Positions 1 through 6,394 of a stretch of 14,748 nt of DNA are shown piece by piece (the first letter of the stretch is position 1; each line of letters starts with the position of its first letter). The notes beneath the pieces are model-generated. The model was not told the DNA's origin. It worked only from the letters and a program-made list of their open reading frames with translations, and searched no databases. Both the position numbers and the translations under genes were made by a program. The DNA comes from Candidatus Zhuqueibacterota bacterium (GTDB lineage: Bacteria > Zhuqueibacterota > QNDG01). The stretch covers positions 1 through 14,748 of the forward strand of contig QNDG01000004.1 in the NCBI GenBank assembly GCA_003645915.1, written 5' to 3'.

Positions 1-84
1 TATCGGTTGGAGCTTTTCCCGATTCTGATTATCATACTTTTTTCTTTAAAGAGAATCGGGATTCAGACAACCGAACTTTTTTAA
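1..84 (+). CDS. C-terminal end of a membrane protein, probably TrkH-family potassium transporter (5' partial)
   Basis: Frame 1 is open from the window edge to a TAA at 82-84 and gives the last 27 residues of a protein. It begins YRLELFPILIII and ends KRIGIQTTELF. A hydrophobic stretch that opens with G/Y-R-L-E-x-F-x-x-L is how many TrkH/KtrB potassium-translocating subunits end, the motif lying at the start of the last membrane helix. That resemblance is recalled from the family, and the rest of the gene is outside the window. If correct, the protein is the channel-like subunit that works with a TrkA/KtrA regulator in the inner membrane. A long stem-loop followed by T6 overlaps these codons, so transcription may end here. 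Another polytopic membrane protein is possible. Confidence 0.45.
   Translation, partial: YRLELFPILIIILFSLKRIGIQTTELF
3..82 (+). terminator. Long two-tier stem-loop with T6, overlapping the end of the upstream gene
   Basis: The outer arms are tcggttg (3-9) and caaccga (68-74), 7 bp. The inner arms are cccgattct (18-26) and agaatcggg (52-60), 9 bp. A run of six T (77-82) follows the outer arm within 3 nt. Both pairings are perfect but an internal loop separates them and the apical loop is about 25 nt, so this is not a compact intrinsic terminator. It lies inside the last codons of the upstream gene. It could end transcription of that gene or stabilise the 3' end of its mRNA. Confidence 0.35.
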
Positions 85-132
85 CGCTCTCTTCCTCGCA
101 TTTCCGGGCGGAGATTTTCAGATGCCGGCAAA

Positions 133-163
133 AGAGGCAGGAGGCATCCTGCCTCTACATTTT
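133..163 (+). terminator. Strong 10-bp hairpin, probable transcription terminator or mRNA end
   Basis: Arms agaggcagga (133-142) and tcctgcctct (147-156) pair perfectly around the tetraloop ggca. The short T-rich run acatttt follows at 157-163. The stem is G/C rich and stable. The U tract is short for a classical Rho-independent terminator, so the hairpin may also act as a 3'-end stabiliser or be a remnant of a repeat. It lies 49 nt after the upstream stop codon and well before the folK promoter, which suits termination of the upstream gene. Confidence 0.55.
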
Positions 164-166
164 CCT

Positions 167-193
167 TTGCGTCCGTTGCGCTCGTTGCGAGAG
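167..193 (+). repeat. Degenerate 9-nt tandem repeat, three copies
   Basis: Three consecutive 9-mers, ttgcgtccg, ttgcgctcg and ttgcgagag, share the core ttgcg and partly the rest. They lie in the non-coding gap before folK. No function can be read from them. They may be an interspersed intergenic element or binding sites for a protein. Confidence 0.4.
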
Positions 194-259
194 CATTTAA
201 GGATAAATAAACTCCGGATATCCCGGATGTTTTTCAGGAAAACTTAACAAGGTTTTTAA

Positions 260-288
260 TTGACTATCTATGGGATTTTTGATATATT
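260..288 (+). promoter_or_regulatory. Predicted sigma70-like promoter for the folK operon
   Basis: A -35 box ttgact (260-265) and a -10 box tatatt (283-288) are separated by 17 nt, the optimal spacing. Transcription would start near 295, about 30 nt before the GTG of folK. The segment from 240 to 300 is AT rich, unlike the stretch before it. This is the best promoter-like sequence in the first 1.5 kb, and the tight spacing of the next four genes suggests it drives all of them. Confidence 0.6.
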
Positions 289-325
289 GATTAGATAAAA
301 TGATTTTGTAAGGCCGGAGAACAGA

Positions 326-829
326 GTGGAAACAGTAAATCTGGGGCTTGGTTCCAATCTTGGAAATAAAGAGTTAAATCTCTCAGCGGCCATTGGATTT
401 TTTAAAAGGAATAAAGCAGTTGATGTAGTTAAAATATCTTCTGTTTACAGAACAGAACCCTGGGGGAAAAAAGATCAAGCCGAATTTTTAAATCTGGTTT
501 TTCAGATAAAAACATCTATGGTTCCGGAAGATCTTTTGAAATTTTGCAATGAAGTTGAAAACAAGTGCGGAAGGATGAAATCCATAAAATGGGGTCCAAG
601 AACAGTTGATGTTGATATTCTGACTTACGGAGATATGATTCTGAGTTTAAAAGATCTTACAATACCCCATGCATTTTTAACAGAGCGCAGGTTTGTTTTG
701 GTACCCTTTGCAGAAATTTGTCCGGATTGTGTTATTCCCGGCAAAAACGTGACAGTTAAACAGGCTCTTTTGTCCTGTCCGGAAAGAGGCCGGGTGGTTT
801 TTTATAAAAAAGAGATCAACGTCAAATAG
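326..829 (+). CDS. folK: 6-hydroxymethyl-7,8-dihydropterin pyrophosphokinase (HPPK)
   Basis: The 167-residue protein transfers pyrophosphate from ATP to 6-hydroxymethyl-dihydropterin, the step before dihydropteroate synthase in folate synthesis, in the cytosol. Family features are present in order. The N-terminal LGLGSNLGN is at residues 6-14. RTEPWG at 42-47 is the usual loop. WGPRTVDVDIL at 89-99 carries the two magnesium-binding aspartates D95 and D97. IPHAFLTERRFVL follows at 113-125, where most members have IPHPRL. Length is normal. The start is GTG, preceded by ggaga at 316-320 with a 5-nt gap, and no earlier start would fit because LGLGSN must lie at the extreme N-terminus. It is the first gene of a four-gene operon and lies 11 nt before a nucleoside kinase, a pairing familiar in Bacteroidota and Ignavibacteriota. 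Confidence 0.95.
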   Translation: METVNLGLGSNLGNKELNLSAAIGFFKRNKAVDVVKISSVYRTEPWGKKDQAEFLNLVFQIKTSMVPEDLLKFCNEVENKCGRMKSIKWGPRTVDVDILTYGDMILSLKDLTIPHAFLTERRFVLVPFAEICPDCVIPGKNVTVKQALLSCPERGRVVFYKKEINVK

Positions 830-840
830 AGGGGTTTTAC

Positions 841-1479
841 GTGAAAGAGGCAAGTTATTTTGCTATTGAAGGAGTTATAGGAGCAGGAAAAACGTGCCTT
901 GCAAAGCTTCTGTCAGAAAGATTAAACGGTCAGCCGATACTGGAAAAACCTGAAGAAAATCCGTATCTCGAAGATTTTTACAAAAACAGAAAAAGATACG
1001 CTTTTCAGGTGCAGTTGTTTTTTCTGTTGAGCCGGTACCGCCAGCTTCTTGATTTCCCACAGCAGGATCTTTTTCATTCGTGCATAGTGGCGGATTATAT
1101 TTTTCAGAAAGACAGAATTTTTGCATATGTAAACCTCGAAGACAGAGATCTTACTTTGTATAAAAAAATTGCAGATATGCTGGAACGGGAGCTTCCAAGA
1201 CCTGATCTTGTTATTTATCTTCAAAGTACAACTGAAAGGCTTATATCAAATATTAAAAAAAGAGGGAATAAATACGAACGATCAATATCTCATGATTATA
1301 TAAAAAAACTGAATGATGCATACAACGAGTTTTTTTTCAAATATACTGACACTCCTCTTTTAATAATCAGCTCGTCGGAAATTGATTTTGTGGAAAATGA
1401 GGAAGATCTGCAGGATTTGATAAATCAGATATTAAATCCTCCTGCAGGAATGAAATATTATATACCAAGAAAAGGATAA
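841..1479 (+). CDS. Deoxynucleoside kinase (dAK/dGK/TK2-type)
   Basis: This 212-residue P-loop kinase should phosphorylate a deoxynucleoside to its monophosphate for nucleotide salvage. The Walker A loop is G11-VIGAGK-T18, preceded by the strand YFAIE. EKPEENPYLEDFY (35-47) and the segment AFQVQLFFLLSRYRQ (54-68) match the substrate-pocket helices of the family. VADYIFQKDRIFA (83-95) stands at the ERS/DRS position. RGNKYERSI (141-149) is the arginine-rich lid that closes over ATP. The start is GTG at 841, after aggggtttt. The base specificity (dA, dG, dC or dT) cannot be read from sequence alone. It follows folK by 11 nt and is 3 nt before the next gene, so the three are probably co-transcribed. 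Confidence 0.9.
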   Translation: MKEASYFAIEGVIGAGKTCLAKLLSERLNGQPILEKPEENPYLEDFYKNRKRYAFQVQLFFLLSRYRQLLDFPQQDLFHSCIVADYIFQKDRIFAYVNLEDRDLTLYKKIADMLERELPRPDLVIYLQSTTERLISNIKKRGNKYERSISHDYIKKLNDAYNEFFFKYTDTPLLIISSSEIDFVENEEDLQDLINQILNPPAGMKYYIPRKG

Positions 1480-1482
1480 TAC

Positions 1483-1683
1483 ATGAGGTTTCGTCTGTTA
1501 TTTACAGTTCTGGTTGTGTATCTCGGTTACAAATACATAAAAAATTTGTGGATTAAAGCGGCATCCGGAAAACCTAATGTGCATGTCAATAACCAGACAG
1601 AGAAGAAGCCTGTTGATATTGACAGTAAAAACATTGTTGATGTTGAATTTGAAGAGATAGACGACGAAGGAGACAGCACCTGA
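1483..1683 (+). CDS. Small membrane-anchored protein with acidic tail, unknown function (DUF4834-like)
   Basis: The 66-residue product starts with one hydrophobic segment (about residues 4-17) followed by aromatic and basic residues (YKYIKNLWIK). A polar linker comes next, and the protein ends in an acidic tail, VEFEEIDDEGD. This single-helix plus acidic-tail layout is like small DUF4834-type proteins of Bacteroidota, but that match is an impression and the family is poorly characterised. It starts 3 nt after the kinase stop, and its TGA overlaps the ATG of the ABC exporter by one base (TGATG), so translation of the two is probably coupled. That coupling hints at a partner of the exporter. 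No catalytic motif is visible. Confidence 0.7.
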   Translation: MRFRLLFTVLVVYLGYKYIKNLWIKAASGKPNVHVNNQTEKKPVDIDSKNIVDVEFEEIDDEGDST

Positions 1684-3566
1684 TGAAAACTTACCTGCGA
1701 ATTCTGAGATACATAAAACCGTACTGGACACATCTTGCAGGCTCAATAATAAGTGTTTTGCTTTTTGTGATATTTTCCAGTGTTTCTCTTGTTTCTATTA
1801 TGCCTTTTTTGAATACACTGTTTTCCGCGGAAACTCAGCAGATCAGTGTCTCGGCGGATATGCCTGATGTAGCAGCAGGAGCCAAATCCATAGTGCCTGA
1901 TATTTCGTCAAAAAAAGAGGTGTTAAAACAAAAACTCTTCAGGTTTTTCCTGGGAGAGAACTGGGAAAAAGACAAACTTAATGCGCTTCACAGAATTTGT
2001 GTTTTACTTGTACTTGTTATAATGTTTAAAAGCTTTTTCGGATATCTTCAGGCCTATTTAATGGCATATGTTGAACAGGGTGTAATTAGAGATATAAGGA
2101 ACGATATCTACAGCCATATTCAGGAACTATCCCTGAGCTATTTTGATAAAACCCGTACAGGCCAGCTTATTTCACGTATTACGAATGATGTTACTCTTGT
2201 AAACGGGGGGCTGTCCGCAAGTTTTTTTACTCTCATTAAAAATCCCCTGCTGATTATCACATCCCTTACAATTGCTTTTATTATTTCATGGAAACTTACA
2301 CTGGCATCATTAATAGTGCTTCCTGTCAGCCTTTTAATAATCGGATATCTTGGTATGAGATTAAGAAAAGACAGCCGTATATCCCAGCAGAAAATGGCAG
2401 ATGTAACGTCAGTGCTTCAGGAAACAATATCCGGAATCCGAATTGTAAAAGCTTTTAGTATGGAAGATTTTGAAATAAGAAAATTTGCGCATGAGGCAAA
2501 CAATTATTTTAAAACTCTTCTGCGTCTTACAAGAGTAAGAAACCTTGCTTCGCCTATTACAGAATTTCTCGGCACTGTTGTGGGTGTTGGAATACTTTGG
2601 TACGGAGGGCAGCAAGTACTTGGCGGTACACCGGGAACATCCCATTTAAGCCCTGCAGAATTTATTACATTTGTCATAGTCATTTTTTCCATTATGCAGC
2701 CTTTCAAAGAAATTTATACTGTAAACAACAGACTTCAGGAAGCTCTTGCAGCAGGAGAGAGAATTTTTTCACTTATTGATACTGAGCCTGAAATCAAAGA
2801 AATTGAAAACCCTGTTCCCTGTAAAGAGTTTAAAGACTCAATAGTTTATGACAAAGTATCTTTTTACTACAATAAAACCACAGGCATTGTTCTGGATTCC
2901 GTATCTTTTACAATTAAAAAAGGGAAGATTCTTGCTATAGTAGGCCCCAGTGGTTCAGGAAAGTCAACACTTGCAGATCTTCTGCCAAGGTTCTATGATC
3001 CGGTAAACGGTAAGATTCTGATTGACGGTAAGGATATATCCACAATAAGAATCAAAGATTTAAGAAATCTGATGGGTATTGTTAATCAGGAGACAATACT
3101 TTTTAATGATACTGTAAGAAACAATATTGCATACGGTATGGAACATATCCCTATTGAAAAGGTTATAGAAGCTGCAAAAGTGGCGAACGCCCACAGATTT
3201 ATAGAGAAGATGGAACACGGTTATGATACAATCATCGGTGAGAGAGGTGTAAAACTTTCAGGTGGAGAAAAACAGAGGCTCGCAATTGCCCGTGCAGTGT
3301 TAAAAAATCCGCCGATCCTGATTCTTGACGAAGCAACGTCTTCTCTTGATACCGAGTCTGAACTTCTTGTGCAGGAGGCTCTTGACAGACTTATGGAAAA
3401 CAGAACGTCGTTGATTATTGCGCACAGACTTTCCACTGTTCAGCATGCGGATGAAATTATTGTTTTAAATAAAGGAAAGCTGGTTGAAAGGGGGAATCAT
3501 CACAGCCTTATGGAAAAGGGCGGTTTGTATAAAAAACTTTACACAATGCAGTTCAGAAATATTTAG
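1683..3566 (+). CDS. ABC exporter, MsbA-like, fused membrane and ATPase domains
   Basis: The 627-residue half-transporter would work as a homodimer in the inner membrane and export a lipid, lipid-linked or hydrophobic substrate. The membrane domain (about 1-360) has the coupling region LSYFDKTRTGQLISRITNDV at 151-170. The ATPase domain has Walker A G421-PSGSGKS-T429, Q-loop Q469, signature LSGGE at 525-529, Walker B ILILD at 545-549 with catalytic E550, and H-loop H581. All catalytic residues are intact. A polar stretch of about 50 residues (49-100) sits between the first two membrane helices and is longer than in E. coli MsbA. It would face the periplasm. The gene overlaps the small membrane protein by one base. 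The lipid A flippase role is a family-based guess, and other lipid or drug exporters look alike. A hairpin and then the restriction-modification insertion follow directly. Confidence 0.9.
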   Translation: MKTYLRILRYIKPYWTHLAGSIISVLLFVIFSSVSLVSIMPFLNTLFSAETQQISVSADMPDVAAGAKSIVPDISSKKEVLKQKLFRFFLGENWEKDKLNALHRICVLLVLVIMFKSFFGYLQAYLMAYVEQGVIRDIRNDIYSHIQELSLSYFDKTRTGQLISRITNDVTLVNGGLSASFFTLIKNPLLIITSLTIAFIISWKLTLASLIVLPVSLLIIGYLGMRLRKDSRISQQKMADVTSVLQETISGIRIVKAFSMEDFEIRKFAHEANNYFKTLLRLTRVRNLASPITEFLGTVVGVGILWYGGQQVLGGTPGTSHLSPAEFITFVIVIFSIMQPFKEIYTVNNRLQEALAAGERIFSLIDTEPEIKEIENPVPCKEFKDSIVYDKVSFYYNKTTGIVLDSVSFTIKKGKILAIVGPSGSGKSTLADLLPRFYDPVNGKILIDGKDISTIRIKDLRNLMGIVNQETILFNDTVRNNIAYGMEHIPIEKVIEAAKVANAHRFIEKMEHGYDTIIGERGVKLSGGEKQRLAIARAVLKNPPILILDEATSSLDTESELLVQEALDRLMENRTSLIIAHRLSTVQHADEIIVLNKGKLVERGNHHSLMEKGGLYKKLYTMQFRNI

Positions 3567-3591
3567 CATTAACATTTGCGATGGTTAAGCT
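3565..3591 (+). other. Hairpin over the ABC exporter stop codon
   Basis: agc-a-ttaac (3565-3573) pairs with gttaagct (3584-3591) as an 8-bp stem with one bulged A and a 10-nt loop. It begins inside the TAG stop. No T tract follows, so it is a poor intrinsic terminator. The arms resemble gcttaac/gttaagc, which fit the RYYYAAC/GTTRRRY core sites of integron attC. The loop is far too short for a working attC. Confidence 0.35.
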
Positions 3592-3699
3592 GAGTGGAGC
3601 ACTTACGGAGCCATTGGGCACAATAAGAAGAAAACCAACTTTCAACTATAAAAATCAGAAAAGTAATGTATTTTGGCAGGGAAATAGACGAGGTAGAAA
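3592..3699. other. Non-coding leader of the restriction-modification unit
   Basis: No gene is seen here. The first part is relatively G/C rich and holds the left copy of the 11-bp inverted repeat (3614-3624). From 3625 on it is AT rich. A possible -10 box tataaa lies at 3647-3652, but no convincing -35 box stands 16-18 nt before it, so the promoter is not firmly located. The ribosome-binding site gaggt (3690-3694) lies 5 nt before the methyltransferase ATG. Confidence 0.4.
3614..3624 (+). repeat. Left inverted repeat of the restriction-modification unit
   Basis: The sequence ttgggcacaat is the exact reverse complement of 6316-6326. It lies 76 nt before the methyltransferase start. A base A precedes it at 3613, whereas a true attC/secondary-site junction would show G. 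Confidence 0.6.
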
Positions 3700-5277
3700 A
3701 TGAATGATTTTCTAACAATAAAAGAAGCTAGCGAATGGGCGAGTAAATATTTAAATAAAAATATTTCTACTTCCAATATTTCATATTTAATACAATATGG
3801 AAAAGTTAAAAAACGAGGGCATAACGGTTCAACTGTAATAAGCAAACAAGATTTAATTAATTATTACAAAAGTTATAACGGACAACGGGAAAACAAATGG
3901 AAACAAAAACTTGGTAATGATCTAAATTGGGCGCTATCATTTGACCATCTGAAAGAAAAAGATACGACTAAACATATACATCGTTTACACCCATACAAAG
4001 GGAAATTTATTCCGCAACTTGTTGAATATTTTTTAGACTCTCATATTGACGAATTTAAAAAAGAGATTTACTTTAATAAAGGTGATATTGTATTAGACCC
4101 TTTTGCAGGAAGCGGGACAACTCTTGTTCAAGCAAATGAACTTGGTATGCACGCCATTGGCATTGATATATCAGCATTTAATACACTTATTTCAAATGTT
4201 AAAATTGTAAAAGTTGATTTCAACAACTTGCAAAAAGAATTAAATAAAATTACAACAAAACTCAAAGAGTTTATTTCCGGATCAAACAACATACAATTTG
4301 AACAGGAATTACTCGAAGAACTGAATATTTATAATAAAAAATATTTTCCTTCGCCTGAGTTTAAAATAAAAATAAGGCAAAAAGAAATTGATGAAAAAAG
4401 TTATACAAAAGAGAAAGAACAAGAATTTTTAAAAATATTCGCTAATTTAGTAAAGAAATATCAACTTGAAATAAGACATGAAACTGTAAACAATTTTCTT
4501 GAAAAATGGTATTTAAAACCTGTAAAAAGGGAAATAGATTTTGTTTTTGAGCAAATAAAAGGCGTTGAGAATTATAATACAAAGAAAATTCTAACCATAA
4601 TTTTAAGCCGGACAATGCGTTCTTGCAGAGCAACAACCCACGCCGACCTTGCAACACTTAAAGAACCTGTAACACAAACATATTACTGCCGGAAACACGG
4701 GAAAATATGTAAACCGCTGTTTTCAATTCTATCCTGGTGGGAACGATACAGCAAAGATACTTTGAAAAGATTAAAAGAATTTGATAAATTACGCACGAAT
4801 ACTTTTCAAATCGCCTTACAAGGAGATTCAAGGAAAATTGATATTTTCAAAGAATTAGAAAAGAAAAATAAGAATTTTGCCGAGCTGGCAAGAAAGCAAA
4901 AAATCAGAGGAATATTTTCAAGTCCGCCTTATGTAGGATTGATAGACTATCACGAACAACACGCATATGCTTATGATTTATTCGGATTTAAAAGGAATGA
5001 TGAACTTGAAATAGGCCCGCTAAACAAAGGACAGGGGAAACAAGCAAGGGAATCATATATTGAAGGTATTTCACAAGTTTTAATCAATTCGAAAAGATTT
5101 TTACAAAAAAATTACGATATTTTTCTTGTAGCGAACGATAAATATAATATGTATCCCACTATAGCGGAGAAGGCGGGAATGAGAATCGTAAATAAATATA
5201 AAAGACCTGTTTTAAACAGAACGGAGAAAGATAAATCCGCTTATTCCGAGATAATATTTCATTTAAAGGGAAAGTAA
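3700..5277 (+). CDS. Type II DNA amino-methyltransferase (N6-adenine or N4-cytosine) with N-terminal helix-turn-helix
   Basis: The 525-residue enzyme should methylate an exocyclic amino group in the recognition site and protect host DNA from the nuclease encoded next to it. Residues 1-55 look like a MerR/excisionase-type helix-turn-helix (TIKEASEWASKYL, then SNISYLIQYGKVKK). HPYKGKFIPQLVEYF (97-111) is the motif X-like segment of this methyltransferase group. D133-PFAGSGT-T141 is motif I, which binds S-adenosylmethionine. S408-P-P-Y411 is motif IV, the catalytic loop. The long stretch between motifs I and IV (about 165-400) includes a cysteine/histidine patch (YYCRKHGKIC) and probably holds target recognition. 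The order X-I-recognition-IV is that of the alpha class. S/DPPY cannot by itself tell adenine from cytosine methylation. The start has gaggt 5 nt upstream. The nuclease gene begins 1 nt after the stop. Confidence 0.88.
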   Translation: MNDFLTIKEASEWASKYLNKNISTSNISYLIQYGKVKKRGHNGSTVISKQDLINYYKSYNGQRENKWKQKLGNDLNWALSFDHLKEKDTTKHIHRLHPYKGKFIPQLVEYFLDSHIDEFKKEIYFNKGDIVLDPFAGSGTTLVQANELGMHAIGIDISAFNTLISNVKIVKVDFNNLQKELNKITTKLKEFISGSNNIQFEQELLEELNIYNKKYFPSPEFKIKIRQKEIDEKSYTKEKEQEFLKIFANLVKKYQLEIRHETVNNFLEKWYLKPVKREIDFVFEQIKGVENYNTKKILTIILSRTMRSCRATTHADLATLKEPVTQTYYCRKHGKICKPLFSILSWWERYSKDTLKRLKEFDKLRTNTFQIALQGDSRKIDIFKELEKKNKNFAELARKQKIRGIFSSPPYVGLIDYHEQHAYAYDLFGFKRNDELEIGPLNKGQGKQARESYIEGISQVLINSKRFLQKNYDIFLVANDKYNMYPTIAEKAGMRIVNKYKRPVLNRTEKDKSAYSEIIFHLKGK

Positions 5278-5278
5278 T

Positions 5279-6316
5279 GTGGCATTAGCACAAGAAAAAA
5301 AAGAATTAATTTCTGTTGAAGTAATAAAAACATTATATTTAAGATTCGAGAATTTCCCGGAAAACTCAGATAATAACAGGAATGCACCTTTTCATAAAGC
5401 ATTTTTAAATGCTTTTTCTGATAAATTTGAAGGAAAAGTTTCAGATATACCATTTTTTGTATCATTAAGTAGCTGGCTGCACGGACTTAATACGACATTA
5501 GGGCAATCGTTTTTTGAAAAAGTGGCACATATTTTGTCTGATGGGCAAAAAAAAGGTTTTACAAAAAACGACAATACCTTATTAAAAATCACAAAAAAAC
5601 AAAAAGATAATATCGCAGATATTATAACAGATTTGAAAAATGGAAATGAACAGCCAAACCTTAAAAGAGAAAGTAATTTGATTTTTATTAATGAAGGCGA
5701 AGAAATTGAAGCTAATAATTTCACAGCGGATGTGTTTATTGAAGATTACGATAAGATTATTTGTGTTGAGTTAAAATCAGTAAAGCCAAATGCCGGTGAG
5801 ATGCGTGGTGAGAAACAAAAAATTCTGGAAGCAAAAGCTGCCCTATATCATTCATATCCAGAAAAAAAGATAGAATTTTACATTGGTTTCCCGTTTGACC
5901 CAACAAGTAAAAACGAAACAACTTCTGATAAAGATAAATTTCTTTCTCAAATAATTGATGGTAAAAAATATTATGATTTTTCAGAGGTTAAGCTGGCAAA
6001 CGAGTTGTGGGATTTTCTTTCTTCCGATACTAATACTATGCAACAAATTTTAGATATAATTAATTCAATAGCTAAACCAGATTTTAAAGAAAAATACAGT
6101 AAGCTGATAGATCCAACAATAAATTTGGAGGAAAAAAGAAAGATTTTAACAGGATGGAATATTTTTTCAGAAGTTAAGTTAATAGAAGAGAACGAAACAA
6201 TAATTTCTAAAATTAATGGTAATAAAAGATTACAAAGAATTTATAATCAAGATATTTTTATTACTGGGAAATATAATCATGAAAGATCTATAGAGTTATT
6301 AAGTTTAATAAATTAA
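5279..6316 (+). CDS. Type II restriction endonuclease, TdeIII-like PD-(D/E)XK nuclease
   Basis: The 345-residue protein should cut unmethylated DNA at the site its neighbour methylates. The segment SSWLHGLNTTLGQSFFE (64-80), after NAPFHKAF (35-42), is like the N-terminal signature of TdeIII-type and related restriction enzymes. The PD-(D/E)XK core appears as D151 in FTADVFIED and E164-L-K166 in CVELKSVK, followed by the conserved-looking PNAGEMRGEKQKILEAKAAL (170-189). The start is GTG at 5279. An ATG two bases earlier in another frame stops after three codons. The leader aaagggaaa serves as ribosome-binding site. The gene begins 1 nt after the methyltransferase stop, so translation is probably coupled and the nuclease is made after the methyltransferase. 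The recognition sequence is unknown. The family name is from memory and should be confirmed, but the nuclease role is well supported by the motif and the neighbour. Confidence 0.8.
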   Translation: MALAQEKKELISVEVIKTLYLRFENFPENSDNNRNAPFHKAFLNAFSDKFEGKVSDIPFFVSLSSWLHGLNTTLGQSFFEKVAHILSDGQKKGFTKNDNTLLKITKKQKDNIADIITDLKNGNEQPNLKRESNLIFINEGEEIEANNFTADVFIEDYDKIICVELKSVKPNAGEMRGEKQKILEAKAALYHSYPEKKIEFYIGFPFDPTSKNETTSDKDKFLSQIIDGKKYYDFSEVKLANELWDFLSSDTNTMQQILDIINSIAKPDFKEKYSKLIDPTINLEEKRKILTGWNIFSEVKLIEENETIISKINGNKRLQRIYNQDIFITGKYNHERSIELLSLIN

Positions 6317-6326
6317 TTGTGCCCAA
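6316..6326 (-). repeat. Right inverted repeat of the restriction-modification unit
   Basis: The sequence attgtgcccaa starts on the last base of the nuclease stop codon and is the exact reverse complement of 3614-3624. The next base is c, so gcccaac (6321-6327) is complete. A short inner stem atgc/gcat (6333-6336, 6346-6349) with a 9-nt loop follows. Confidence 0.6.
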
Positions 6327-6394
6327 CACAGTATGCAACTGCGTGGCATTAAAGGGTAATAATTACTATTTATCAGTTTAAATGCGGGGTTATT

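Larger units (their letters stand above)
3614..6356 (+). mobile_element. Putative mobile restriction-modification unit bounded by inverted repeats (cassette-like)
   Basis: The unit carries two genes (methyltransferase and nuclease) that separate an ABC exporter operon from ridA. It is visibly more AT rich than the genes on both sides. Its ends carry perfect 11-bp inverted copies, ttgggcacaat (3614-3624) and attgtgcccaa (6316-6326). The right copy extends to gcccaac (6321-6327), which fits the attC core RYYYAAC, and the left one contains ttgggc, which fits TTRRRY. After gcccaac, atgc (6333-6336) and gcat (6346-6349) can form an inner stem. Joined as a circle, the ends would rebuild an attC-like hairpin. 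The right border is set by eye between about 6352 and 6356. No integrase or transposase is present in the window. Confidence 0.4.

Noticed and set aside
3592..3699. A C-protein (controller) gene or C-box upstream of the R-M genes
   Set aside because: No open frame of suitable size is present here and no clear pair of symmetrical operator sites could be seen.
5392..5724. Antisense open frame of 110 codons inside the nuclease gene
   Set aside because: It is the reverse of AT-rich lysine-rich coding sequence, which often stays open by chance. It shows no motif or start signal.
3592..6394. Classical transposon with transposase
   Set aside because: The only two genes here are the methyltransferase and the nuclease. 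The inverted repeat is short and no transposase is present, so a plain insertion sequence is unlikely.
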